Assembly (NCBI GenBank): GCA_030765065.1
Contig: CM060980.1
Span: forward strand, 60,372,364 to 60,436,363
Source of the DNA: Deroplatys truncata
Lineage: Eukaryota > Arthropoda > Insecta > Mantodea > Mantidae
Direction: 5' to 3'
DNA length: 64,000 nucleotides
Part shown: positions 10,805 through 22,099 of the stretch, piece after piece
Layout: each line of letters begins with the position of its first letter
How positions within the stretch are numbered: the first letter of the stretch is position 1
Program-made: the position numbers and the translations under genes
Notes under the pieces: generated by a model
Databases searched by the model: none
Seen by the model: the letters and a program-made list of their open reading frames with translations, nothing else
Told to the model about the DNA's origin: nothing

Positions 10805-11729
10805 AAGGTCATTCATGATTATCCTTCTGCTATCACTAGTCATATCTTTACTTCTTTTTATCCAATATCGAATCGGTACTCTATTTCAATCTTCTAAAAA
10901 TTATTGAATTGACGACGATAGCTGTTGCTGTTAAAGAACAGAATATGCAGCAACTAATGTTTTTAGTAGTATGATCCGTAAAACTCTAAAAATAATAAAA
11001 GTAACTTAAAATTGTGATAAATGTACTAAATATATTCTTTCAGTGAACAAAGAAACATTATATAACTATAAAAGTCATCGAGAGTATATTTGTAGACGTA
11101 AAACAAATGTGTTTCTATTTAAATCAGAAACACAGTAGATTATATCACACTTTTTTAATGCTTCGGTACAGTTAATAAACTTTGCAAAATAAAACTTTGA
11201 ATCTTAATCTATTATTAACCTCTTTTCAGAGTAGATATCGAATCGGTGCTTCATTTCAGTCTTCTAAAATTTATTGACCTGACGACAATAGCTGTTTCTG
11301 GCAAAGAATAGAATTTGCAGAAGCTAATGTTTTTAGTAGTATGACACGTCAAATTCTAATAAATAATAAAAGTAATATACAATTGTGAGAACTGTGTTAA
11401 ATATATTTTTTCTTTTATTTAATAGAAAGATGTTTTAAGGAACAAATTGAATGTTGTAATTTCTGAAAATATTTTCAAAATGTTGAAATATAGCAGGATG
11501 ATAAGTAAATTTTTATAAACTATGTTAGTATATGTACTGTATTTGAATTATGTAAAGTGCTGACTCTTTGCTTTTTGTTTTTATTTTTATATTTCTTGTG
11601 TAAACTTTTTATAAGTTGTGCATTTAATTCATTTTAAATAGCAATGTTAATTGTATATTGTATCTCTTTTTTTAAATTTTTCGCTTTTGAGAGATACATT
11701 TATTAATCTGTGAATTAAACTGCCATAAA
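10805..11729. other. AT-rich stretch with an internal duplicated block
   Basis: A block at about 10,860-11,060 (ATCGAATCGGTACT, ACGACGATAGCTGTTGCTG, TGTTTTTAGTAGTATGA, AATAATAAAAGTAA) is repeated at about 11,230-11,415 with roughly 80 percent identity. The spacing is about 370 bp. Nothing coding is recognised. It may be an old tandem duplication or two copies of a small repeat. Confidence 0.55.
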
Positions 11730-12083
11730 CTACATATAATTATCCATATGAGTGTGCTCTCTATAAATTACAAATTTTAAAGTAATATTTTTTCTTGTTT
11801 TTTTTAAATCCAAAAAGGGTATCATATAACAATTTTCTGTTTCCATAGTAAATTTAATATTATTATCTTGTGCATTCAAAATGTTCAGAGCAGTGTTTGT
11901 AGCACGATATAAGGTAATGGCAAATACATCATCCACATATTTGAACCAGATTTTAAAAAATTCTGTATGATATATAGTGACTTCAGTTTCACTAAAACTC
12001 ATGTAGAGCTCTGCTAAGAAATGAAATGTAGGATTCAGCATGCAACCAGCGTTACTATGAATATTGCTTCTTTTTATCATCAA
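11730..12083 (-). pseudogene. Penelope-like element reverse transcriptase fragment
   Basis: The minus-strand frame shows FLAELYMSF, then WFKYVDDVFAI (the YVDD catalytic loop of a reverse transcriptase), then NIKFTMETENCYMIPFLDL and finally YREHTHMDNYM. The order and wording (LAE/DLYM, YVDD, IQFTME...LPFLD, Y.KPTHTDRY) are those of Penelope-like element RT. Fingers and palm upstream and the GIY-YIG endonuclease downstream are missing. It is a truncated retroelement relic on the minus strand, with about 117 codons still open. Confidence 0.8.
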
Positions 12084-12249
12084 ACAGCATTATCATGTTT
12101 GCCGTGTACAAAATTTGAACAACATTTCTGATGGAACCGAAGTCCCCCATTGTCATAATGGATGTTAGGTGTGGTCTAACGAAAGCGCCTTCAGTAGCTG
12201 GAGCACTGCACTGCATGTAGCCAAAGTGGACCCTTTGTACTTCCAATAT

Positions 12250-12625
12250 GACCCCTGGAAGGAAGGGGTGAATGGGAGACCCGAAGAGCGACCAGAGCTG
12301 GACGACTATATGCGTTAATAAGGACGAGGTCGCTAACGATTCACAATATGACCTGCAAAACGCCAGAGAGAAATATATTCAAATCGCAAATTTCACCGTC
12401 CTGTCGAAGCATACCATCGCCTGGTCCTACAACCACGTTGATGAGATGAAACAGTCGAAAGGAAATGATGAGGACAGGAAATGGACAGAAAGAGTAGTCA
12501 CCTAGCATTCGCCGGCAACCTAAGGAAACCACGAAATAAGCCCATAGTTGAGTGAGCGGCCAACGGGAATCGAACCCAGAATCTCCCAATTGCGAGCCTT
12601 ATACGCTACCGCAAGTCTCTTCGCA
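12250..12625 (-). mobile_element. tRNA-derived SINE (family S3)
   Basis: On the minus strand the head (about 12,620-12,550) has a tRNA-like 5' half and a B box read as CTGGGTTCGATTCCC. The block with GGAAACCACGAAAT and GTGAGCGGCCAACGGG corresponds to the same positions in the copies at 3,960-4,225 and 25,560-25,815. The left border near 12,250 is judged from the end of GC-rich sequence. Two open frames here (12,272-12,505 and 12,341-12,589) are products of the SINE body. Confidence 0.65.
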
Positions 12626-13985
12626 GGTTTAGATGTGTCAAACATGTTCGATTAGTTCAAGAAAACTGCTGGATTTGACATTCCTCACAGTCCTAGTTCG
12701 TGCTGTTGGCGTATCAAACGATACATGATCTTTAAACTGTTATTGCGGAGCTGTAAACTGAGAATTGATCAGGAGAAGCCGTTCAGGTCAACAATATCCG
12801 TTTGAACGCTAACTCTAAAGTGCCTGTCAAAGGTTTTCACTTCGCACCTCGCAGTGCCACTAAACGAGCCAATCCCCATAAGAGTCTATCTATCACACCC
12901 AATGGCCAGTCTACAGTGTTTGAATTCACCCTCGACTCGGGAGCAGCGGCATCTTTAACAAACGTTTAATATAGGAACGTAGCAGCGGCAGAGAAGCTTT
13001 ACAATCCAATTACATCACGGACTTCAATCCTCTTCCCTCTGACTGAAGCAACCCCCTCCCCTTCCCTTCTCCCGCACCCTCAACTACTCAACTACCCGCA
13101 GTCCATTTCCTCAACTGACCAGTTGGTCAAGACTAGGGGGTGAGGTTTGGTTGGAGAACAGCGGTTAGTTTGTCTATTCGGATTCTATCTCCGTTCAAGT
13201 ATCTTTCTTGGTCGATTCCCAATGTCCACACAGAGCAGTTGCTTCTTAGCTCTTGAGAAGTTCACCAAGATGTGGTTAACATTGTCAATTCGATTAAGAT
13301 AATTCCTCCCTCAGAAACGTACGCACGCTAGAAGATTCTGATGTATTTAACGTATTCTTGTGTACTTTTACACTTCTTTGCATAAGAAACTTGCGGAAAC
13401 CTCAAGTGAAAAAGTTTTGTGTTCTATTCATCTTTAATTCTATATTACTATTAGATCAACAAACTATATTCAAACCAGAATTATAATTATTATTATTGTT
13501 AGAAGCGTTGTAATATTCAAAACAGCATCAAAAATTTGATCAAAATTATGAGATATGAATCGGTTTTTGATAATGTATACCTTTAAGACGGTGTACATAT
13601 TGCAATTTTTATTCACCGAGAATGCAAATGCAAATCACTACACAAATTATTTTTTTTCGTAGAATTTCTAGATTCAGGTGAGACTAATGACAAAAAAATT
13701 GCAATTTTACTTTCTTTGCGCACTCCCATTAATTTGAATTTCCTCTTTAATTGCCTATATTAATCACTGTAGGCAAATTACTTATATTTTCAATACATTT
13801 TTATAAATCGCATTGCACCTGCCATTTTTACTATGAATTTTGCACCACTTCACAGAACAAAATTATACCTCCTTAATATTTTGGAGTGGAGTGGTAAATT
13901 TTAGCCCATCTTTAGGGAACGTTTCTCTCTTAAAATCGGTACTACTGTTAAGAGCTTACGGCAGCTGTGTATGCTCAAACCATGG
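12626..13985. other. No gene recognised
   Basis: Mixed sequence with a pyrimidine-rich patch at about 13,030-13,110 and AT-rich sequence after 13,400. No domain, RNA gene or repeat of the other families in the window was seen. Confidence 0.4.
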
Positions 13986-13989
13986 AACG

Positions 13990-14755
13990 CATCCTAACTC
14001 GGTCCCATTATCTTCGTGAGTAAAATGTCAACAACCCAACTCATTCCGGTAGGATATCCTGTCAACAACCTAACTCTGTCCCGTAGGATATTCTGTCAAC
14101 AACCTAACTCAGTCCCGTAGGATATTCTGTCAACAACCTAACTCAGTCCCGTAAGATATTCTGTCAACAACCTAACTCAGTCCCGTAGGATATTCTGTCA
14201 ACAACCTAACTCAGTCCCGTAAGATATCCTGTCAACAACCTAACTCATTTCGGTAGGATATCTTGTCAACAACCTAACTCAGTCCCGTAGGATATACTGC
14301 CAACAACCTAACTCAGTCCCGTAGGATATCCTGTCAACAACCCAACTCATTCCCGTAGCATATACCGTCAACAACCTAACTTAGTGCCGTAGCATATACT
14401 GTCAACAACCTAACTCAGTCCCGTAGCATGTACTGTCAACAACCTAACTCAGTGCCGTAGCATATACCGTCAACACCCTAACTCAGTTCCGTAGGATATA
14501 CCGTCAACAACCTAACTCAGTCCCGTAGCATATACCGTCAACAACCTAACTCAGTCCTTATCTTCGTGAGTAAAATGTCAACAACCTAACTCAGTCCCGT
14601 AGCATATACCGTCAACAACCTAACTCAGTCCTTATCTTCGTGAGTAAAATGTCAACAACCTAACTCAGTCCTTATCTTCGTGAGTAAAATGTCAACAACC
14701 TAACTTAGTCCCGTAGCATATACCGTCAATAACCTAACTCAGTCCCTAGCATATA
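13990..14755. repeat. Minisatellite, 34-bp and 40-bp units, about 21 copies
   Basis: A tandem array whose 34-bp unit is built around GTCAACAACCTAACTCAGTC followed by CCGTAG.ATAT. I could line up about 21 consecutive units from 14,026, plus a partial one before. Early units end in GGATATTC or GGATATCC, later ones in GCATATAC. Four units, at the very start and near the end, carry a different 3' half (TTATCTTCGTGAGTAAAA) and are 40 bp long. The array has no reading frame constraint and no dyad in the unit, so it is neither a CRISPR nor a coding repeat. Confidence 0.95.
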
Positions 14756-14759
14756 GTTC

Positions 14760-15880
14760 GAAACTGTAATAAAACTCTGGTTTAGTGAAGTGTAAAGTTG
14801 TGTGGCATCCCTGTTTCGAAAAATTGATAGTGGTACTGAGCATAAGTAGTTGGTTGTGAACATTGCTGATAGCTCTTCAAAAGAACAAACGTTATTACAG
14901 ATTACATATTTTGGCCTTTTTAGAAATCTGTCATTTAATTAGAGTTAGAATTTTTTAATGTACATCGGCTTTCAACGGTTTTGTGTGTGGAGTTTACAAA
15001 ATTGTTACATGCATTTAGTAGAGCAATTTTTTATATAACATCTGATTTTGCTGTTCAAATAGGTTATAGTGAAACATAAAACTGCAATATCGTTTTTCAG
15101 TCACTATAGTTCTGCCGAAAGTCATAAACCTTTTAAAATTAACGAAATTGTGATCAATTTCCTACAGGACCAGTTGGATTGTTAATATGTTGGAAAAGGC
15201 ATTCCAAAGTAGAAAATGGGACCGAGTTGGGTTTCCCGAAGCCATGTGGTTTCTTTCTTTGCAAATATATGTCAGTTTACTTTCTCAATTTTGCTTTGAA
15301 CAGCTTTATCTGTGAATGGCATTTTCCGGTATAAATAACTCGTTTTCTCATAAACTATTGAAGATAGTTGAATTAAAACTTTGGCTGACAAAAAAACCAC
15401 TAACTGCTATCGTGGATATACTTCAGTGTTAATAATATGATGGTTATTTTTTAATACTAACTTCTGATAAATTTTAATAAAAATGGTATAATTAAGAAAA
15501 TAATCCTTAATAAACAAACTTATTTTACATACCTTAAACAGCTTGAGGTAGTGGATCATGAATTTAGTAGTTGGATAGGGGTTTTAATATTACCTTAAGG
15601 GAGGTGTACAAAATAAATGTATAATTTAATCATCCTCAAACAAATATAAGCTAATCTAACAATCAGTGTATCCGGCGGCTTCTACGCATAAACTTGACAA
15701 ACTTTTTACATTCACTCAATTTCAGTTTAAAACACTGAACAACAGTTTTCCAATGACGCATACGATTGAGTATATAATTTCCATTATATATATAAACGAT
15801 GAATGTACAATATTAATATTAGAATTTTATGTAAATCTTTTTTAAAGTTCCCTTGTTTTACCCAGTTTATGATTGCTGTG
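14760..15880. other. AT-rich stretch, nothing recognised
   Basis: No coding or repeat signal that I recognise. Confidence 0.4.
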
Positions 15881-15884
15881 TTTT

Positions 15885-16018
15885 TTACTGCTTTAGTTAC
15901 TGCTCATTATCGCAATTATACAACACAAAAACACCCATGCCCATGACGGGACTCGAACCCGCGACCCTCAGCTTGGCGGAGCTATACACTCCAGTGACCA
16001 CGGCTACGAGGGCTGGCA
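15885..16018 (-). mobile_element. tRNA-derived SINE with tRNA-like head
   Basis: On the minus strand 16,013 to 15,935 reads as a tRNA-like sequence beginning GCCCTCGTAGCCGTGG. Its B box is perfect (GGGTTCGAGTCCC) and it ends at CATGGGC. Most of the acceptor stem pairs, but with mismatches, and sequence continues as GGTGTTTTTGTGTTG, a SINE-like body. I therefore treat it as a SINE head and not a working tRNA gene. It is the least decayed tRNA-like sequence in the window. Confidence 0.6.
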
Positions 16019-16079
16019 GTCTTAAGTTACGATTGCATGAAGAAAGCCTAATTATTATAATTCAATAAACCGTTATAGA

Positions 16080-19000
16080 GGTTTTTCACTATAAATCTCG
16101 GAAAACATTCTTAAGTGGGGGGTAAAAGAACTTCGGATGACAATGTCCGCAGCACAGGCAAAACGCTTTGTATTAATAAAACTGGTTGAGAATAGAAAAT
16201 AATTTTACATTTTAATAAACAACAATCCTCTGACTTTAAAGGATTACTTTAATAATTTATACTGCGCACTAATATTATTCTGATATTAACAGTATTATTG
16301 CAAGGCTAAAAAAATAAATAACAGACACTACGGTTATTATTCTCGAATGGAACCAGCGGTAGTCAACAATTAACTTGCCAGTAAACACTGTGTTATTTTA
16401 CTGCACATTACTTTCTGAAAATGATACACTGGGACATTTGCTCCAATTTGCTCCCTAGAAAGGAATCTATAACCAACATTTGTACTTAAAAAGAACCTGA
16501 AAAGTTTATACTTTACTCCTCGCGCTTTGGTTGGTTGTAGGCACATTGTTTTATATTCTATGCTCTTACAAACTGGTAAGAGCAGAAAAAATTAACTTGG
16601 GTGGAGAAAAATAGCCCATTAACCTACATCGTTTTATTGCCTCATCTAGCACTGGTTTGTGCATAGCCTTTAACATTTCTCTCTATTACTGGCCTAATAC
16701 AAAAAGAACTAATGAGTGATGTGATATTCCGTGTGAAATCAAGGGCGCGTAAGAAATATTCTGTCTTAATGAATTCCTCTCTGACTGCTGCAAATAAATA
16801 GAATTTGGGGTTTTCTTAAAATGTACAACATCCACATATTTTTTCTGATGTACACATATAGAGAATCTGAAGTACTTATTGCCGCCAACGAATAAGAATG
16901 TAATGGTGCAGAATTTCTGAAATACCGCGAAGCCCTAAAACAGTTGGGAAAAAATTATCAAGGATGAGGCTATTGTTGCGACGTATTTTCAATTTAAGTA
17001 ACTACTTTGGTCTATAAGCATTTAGATATCAACAAAAATAACAAAAATAAATCATATATAATTACAAAGTATACCTATATGTATAATACATACATGTGTT
17101 CGCGTGTGTGTGTGTGTGTAGCAACCAAATATTTTGTACTATAAGAGAAATGAAATTATTCATATAACCAAATAAAATCACTAACTTTCAGCAAAGAAAG
17201 CGAAGAAAATGATATGTTGTCATTTAAAATATTTTAGATGACGTCATTTCCTGTACAACAATGGCTGAAATACAATACAATTTGTTTTTTTTTTTCTAAA
17301 GTTTTACTTTCAAAATATTAAATTTGACGTATCCGAGCATTTCTTAAAAAGTGAATTAATTTTAGTTTTATTTGCATTATTCCTTACCTGCATATATTAC
17401 TCTCATCACTTATATGACCCTAATGTTCAATAATGGTCGTTAAATAAATGACAATTGTCGTCAACCTTGTTAATATTACCATAATTGTTATTAACTTTAC
17501 GCTACTCAACTAGAAAAAAACGTGTAAGCTATGGCAGATTTAACCTCCGCCCATCTTCGAGAATGACGTAAGTAATTTAATAATAAAATAGCTAGAATGA
17601 TACAAGACGAAAGGTAGAAAGACGACACTTGGGGAAGACGAAGCTACACATTTGAATACCAACTTAAATCGCCTATACATCCACTTCCTTTTAGCACACA
17701 AATGTGTGCGCAAGATAGCCTATGACTGACTCATGTACATATAAGCGATTTCCTCAGTTGCCACTACTGACAGAGAAGAAGTAGTAGTAGTGGTTTTAGG
17801 GCGCACAACAGCAGTGGTCATTAGCGCCCAAACAGACAAGAAGATTCTTGGTGGCAAGAGACTGGAGTCATTTAAGAGACACATAAATAATGTTTTATAC
17901 TTAGTTGAAAACATTCCAAAATCTTAGAGTGATCCAAAATATAAAATACAAGGTATAAAAATGAGAACAAATCTGACATGAGAATATAGATTTATTGTTA
18001 AATATTCTCGAAGATGGAAGAAATCGCTTGAAAAGAAAAAGAAAAAGAAACATAATGCCTATTTGTGTAAGGTTGTCGTAATTGTTAGTAAAGTAGCAAT
18101 TCCAAGGATTATAAAGTATAAAAATAATTAATCAAGAGTTGAATAAATAAGTAAGTAAAATATTAAATATCGCTTTTGAACCGATTACGGGCGTATTGTC
18201 CAGAAAGAGGGAAACTGATTTGAAAATCTCTCTCTCTCCAATTTTCTAAGAAGTGATTTTATACTTTAAAGACAAAATAACTTAGGGAATCTCAAAAAAA
18301 GCAAATAAACATAAACTAAAACAAAATAAAAAAGTACTAACAAGACAATAAATCTGGAGTAAACATTATAGTTTACATAATTAGGTTGCTATGTATCTAT
18401 TCAGGATATATACTCAACATTAGGCAAATTTCAAATAATTTGTGGCATTATCAACAATACTTAAAATTACAAAAACGAAGGATACAAAAATTAAACTTGA
18501 CAAAATAATGGCAGTTTCTGTATTGCTATAGAATATGAAAGGAAAAGATGATTTAATTTTTGTTTCAATGGAAATTTAAGGTAATCATTATTTAGTATAC
18601 CCATACTGAAAAATAAATTTCTGAAGGTAGCTTAGAAAATTTCTCTCTGGTGCAAAATACGAAGCGTTAATTACATTGTTTAAACAAAAGCGTTTTGTGC
18701 CTATTGATATATTAATTTTATTTAAGCCTGATTTAGTGCACCAAGGTCTATAAAATTATTAAAATTAATCCTAGCAATATCACACTTCTTTGGTTCTTTG
18801 GGATAATTCATATTAGCTATTCTGACATGTCTCAAGCAATTAAATGTGTTCACTCTACAGACCTGAGATGTTCGTACACAGTTTATAATCACTATTTAAA
18901 GTTAAATAACACAACAAAACTCCCCAAATCTGATAATTTACCATTAAATAGTACAAGCATCTTGCCCAAGTATCCGGAAAAGATACCTACTCAAGTGACG

Positions 19001-19350
19001 CAACCAAAAGGGCGTAACAGGGCCAAATGTTGCTGAGGTATTAAACTTCAGAACTCTTCTGCACAATATATATCTAAGAATGTTGACATAGATTTAACAT
19101 TATTCTGCAATTTTTTAAGCAGAAAATTCGATTAGTTGCATTTTCTTCCTCTTATATGAGGACACTTGGCGAAGTCAGCCTGTTTCCAGAAATGCAGCTG
19201 GATGAAATGATTATGGCGCTCTGCTATCATATACTGTGTAATTATACAGAAATCCTTCCCCGATAGGTAATTTCCTCCGATGCATTCTGTAGGAGTTAGT
19301 TACTGCTAATAACAAAAAACAAACGCCATAAAATCTAAAGCACAGAAATA
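16080..19350. other. Long AT-rich stretch, few signals
   Basis: At about 17,785-17,905 a block reads TGGTTTTAGGGCGCACAACA...GTCATTAGCGCCC, in the style of insect retroelement untranslated regions. It is probably a small repeat relic. A short GT tract lies at 17,104-17,118. A 69-codon frame at 18,827-19,036 has no recognisable domain. Nothing else was identified. Confidence 0.4.
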
Positions 19351-19352
19351 TA

Positions 19353-20043
19353 CGAGGGTAATCCAGAATATAACGACCGTTTGCTTTAATAAGCTAAAAA
19401 AAATTTAAAAATACATGTCACTTACAGAATTATGGCTCACTTTATTTCCCCAAACAATTCACCACCATTATTTAAGCATTTGTCATATCTGTCAAAAAGC
19501 TTCCTATGTTGTGGTTGTCTGCCACCAGCCCACTAATTCAAGGTGTTGGACACATTTCACCACACAAAGAACAAGAAATGTTTGGGAAAGAAATCTGTAA
19601 CTCATCTAGGATTACGCGTCTGTCTTGTACGATTTTGTTGTTCATCTCATCCTTCAAATCATCTGTGATGAGTGACAGACGGTATGGTCAAGTTTCGTCA
19701 TGCATATTTGTTCATCCATTGTTAAACATTTCACACCTCGCTCTCACATTTCTTTCGTTCATTAGTGTATTAACATACATTTCCCTATTTGGTGGTAAAT
19801 TTCCGCAGGTTTCAACTTTCGAGCATTCAAAAATCTAATAATCCATCTCACCACACAATCGTTGGGGCTTTGTATCACAAAGTTCATTTTGAACAATCAC
19901 AGAATGCAAATAACTTGTTTCGACCAGCACTCACACAACACTGAAAAATATGTCGGAAAAACCATTCGACCATGGATAGAATCTCGATAGCCAGCTGCGC
20001 GGTGGGAATGCGCAAACGGTCGCTTCTTCCTGGATTATCCTCG
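19353..20043 (-). mobile_element. Internally deleted mariner-like transposon
   Basis: Inverted termini are seen: CGAGGGTAATCCAG...CGACCGTTTGC at the left and, reverse-complemented from the right, CGAGGATAATCCAG...CGACCGTTTGC. They are flanked by TA on both sides (19,351-19,352 and 20,044-20,045), the expected target of Tc1/mariner elements. The minus strand near 19,690-19,600 translates to SLITDDLKDEMNNKIVQDRR and VILDELQISFP, matching the second helix-turn-helix region of mariner-type transposases. Further along is a piece like MLK.WW.L near the end of the protein. At about 690 bp it is half the usual 1.3 kb, with the catalytic middle largely deleted and shifted. Confidence 0.8.
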
Positions 20044-20045
20044 TA

Positions 20046-21241
20046 TTTTTAAGGATGAATAGAAGCCTGCACAGTATGAGATACATTCAGTATTGAAGAC
20101 ATCATATAATAGAACTGCTGATAATATTCTTCATCAATGACAAGTTACAGCAACACAGGAGTAAGTGCTTTCACTAATTAGAAGGTTGGTTAGGTCAGAT
20201 TGACAAGAAAACTGTACACCGTTCATACTCAAATGGCAGGAGGACTGTATGGTAAATAAACCGAAGATACGTTCGGATAATCTCTGCACTTCAGAACAAG
20301 AAACGTTTAGCTAATTTTAGAGTAGCCCGAGTAAGTGAAATAATGTGTTTTAAAAGCATAAAAATATACAAAACCGATCAATAACGTTTTAGTCCTTTTT
20401 GTAACGATAAAATTTAGACTTATTATAACTTTATTAAAATATACAGAGATGTGAAGACGGATTCAAACAGCTTCTCTATAAAAACAGTTATTCACTGCGC
20501 ATTCTAAAATAATTGTATTGGCAATTCAAAATAAATCGACACAGTGTCTATTTCAGCTTTATTGGAAAATCGAAGCAAATTCACACATATAACAATACTC
20601 GCATATTGCTCGATACATATTAGATAATTATATATTTTCTTCAACATACATTTTGTTATTGTTACTAAATTAATGGCAACTAATTGTTGACAATTCGACA
20701 GTAATGCATTTGAGATTCACCTTGGAACTGCTCCCTAGATTTTTAACGAGTGTTTTATCTGTAACTACCTAATAGTACTAGAGCAATAGCTAGTTTTTAT
20801 AGCAGTAATTTGATACATATAGTTATTGAATAATCATTAATGGTGCATATCAAAATTCTACATAGAGTTTATCTGCAGTAATCTCGCAAAGGTTTTGATT
20901 TTATCAGCAAACTTATGAATGATGAGGTCACGGTAAATTATTTAGAGAAAATAAAGGCTCAAGTGAGATTTAATTAAACTGTTTCACGAATAAAATATAG
21001 TAAATTATATCAATAATAGATATTATAAAATTAAGTAATAAATAGTTATTTTTACTTCCAAAAACAAATCACTATCGCAGTAATGGAATAACACAAACAC
21101 CGAAAATAATAGCATTCTTAACCACTAACAGCACCTTTTAAGGTCTACGAAATAAACTACGGAATGTTTTAAACGAAAATTAAGTTAAAGTTAATTACTA
21201 TGAAATAAGAATAATTTTAAAAATACACTTTTGAAAACATA
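20046..21241. other. AT-rich stretch, nothing recognised
   Basis: No coding, RNA or repeat feature recognised between the mariner relic and solo LTR A. Confidence 0.4.
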
Positions 21242-21245
21242 AATC

Positions 21246-22095
21246 TGAGGCGTATTTTAACACTTAAATGATTATTATATATAAATTCAATAACAGTGTA
21301 TATTACAGCCATTGTATATGTTTATATTATTGTATACATGTGTAATAATGTTATGTGAATGCATTACATAATTTAATAATGTAGGATCTGTGAGAATAAT
21401 AGGTTAAAAGTTGCTAACAATGAGGTAACAATGAGATAACCTTGAGGCAATAATGAGTAAGAAAGTTTAATGATGATACTAGTCATTATTGGAACAACAA
21501 TAATGTAAATTTTGAGACAGTTTATAAATAGCCAATCAACAACCAGAAAAAGCTTTAGTTAAATGAAGGTATTCAATTGAAGTAGGATTAGCCAATCAGA
21601 AACTGAAATATAGCAAAATTTACAAATTCAGAAGTCAGTTGGTTGTAGACAGTGTCCCTAACCGGACGCGAGATGCGTCCTCGAGAAATTTAATATGTAT
21701 TCGTGTGAGACGAAAATAGTTTACGTGTTAAAAAGTGCAGGTAATTAATAAAAAAATTTCACAGCTCTCTCTCTCTCTCTCTGTATCAGTGAAGTGTTAT
21801 TTAAACCGTGTCAAGCATTAATAAATGGGGTGAAGTAAAATTATAATCTGTGTAAGCCTACATTCTTCAGTCGCACCACTCCCTGCTAAGACACTCATGT
21901 CTCTAGGAATGAATACTGACGCAGCCGAGGCAAACATAAATATATAGTATTTAAAGGGACAGTCAAAATTACAAGGTTAATATTTTTTAAACATTATTTT
22001 GGGCAAAGGCCACCGGAAAGTACATTTAGGGCGAAGGCTATCGGAAACGTTTTACCGTACGTGTGGTTGCAACTACCTAAAATAAACTTACTTCA
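21246..22095 (+). mobile_element. Solo LTR A (Gypsy-type family)
   Basis: 850 bp, starting TGAGGCGTATTTTAACAC and ending AACTTACTTCA. It is flanked by AATC at 21,242-21,245 and 22,096-22,099, a perfect 4-bp target duplication. It aligns with LTRs B, C, D and E along its length: the AATGAGGTAACAATGAG block, GTGAAGTGTTATTTAA, AATAAA near 21,822, GTGTAAGCC, and GACGCAGCCGAGGCAAACAT. Near its end are two copies of the GGGC.AAGGC.A.CGGAAA unit. It contains no primer-site motif, unlike B and E. A solo LTR arises by recombination between the two LTRs of an inserted element. A (CT)n tract lies at 21,763-21,781. Confidence 0.88.
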
Positions 22096-22099
22096 AATC

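Noticed and set aside
13990-14755. CRISPR-like appearance of a regular repeat array
   Set aside because: The units are contiguous, with no unique spacers of constant length, and the genome is clearly eukaryotic. It is a minisatellite.
15935-16013. A functional tRNA gene on the minus strand
   Set aside because: The A and B boxes are good, but the acceptor stem has mismatches and SINE-like sequence follows. The same kind of head is seen in other SINEs of the window.
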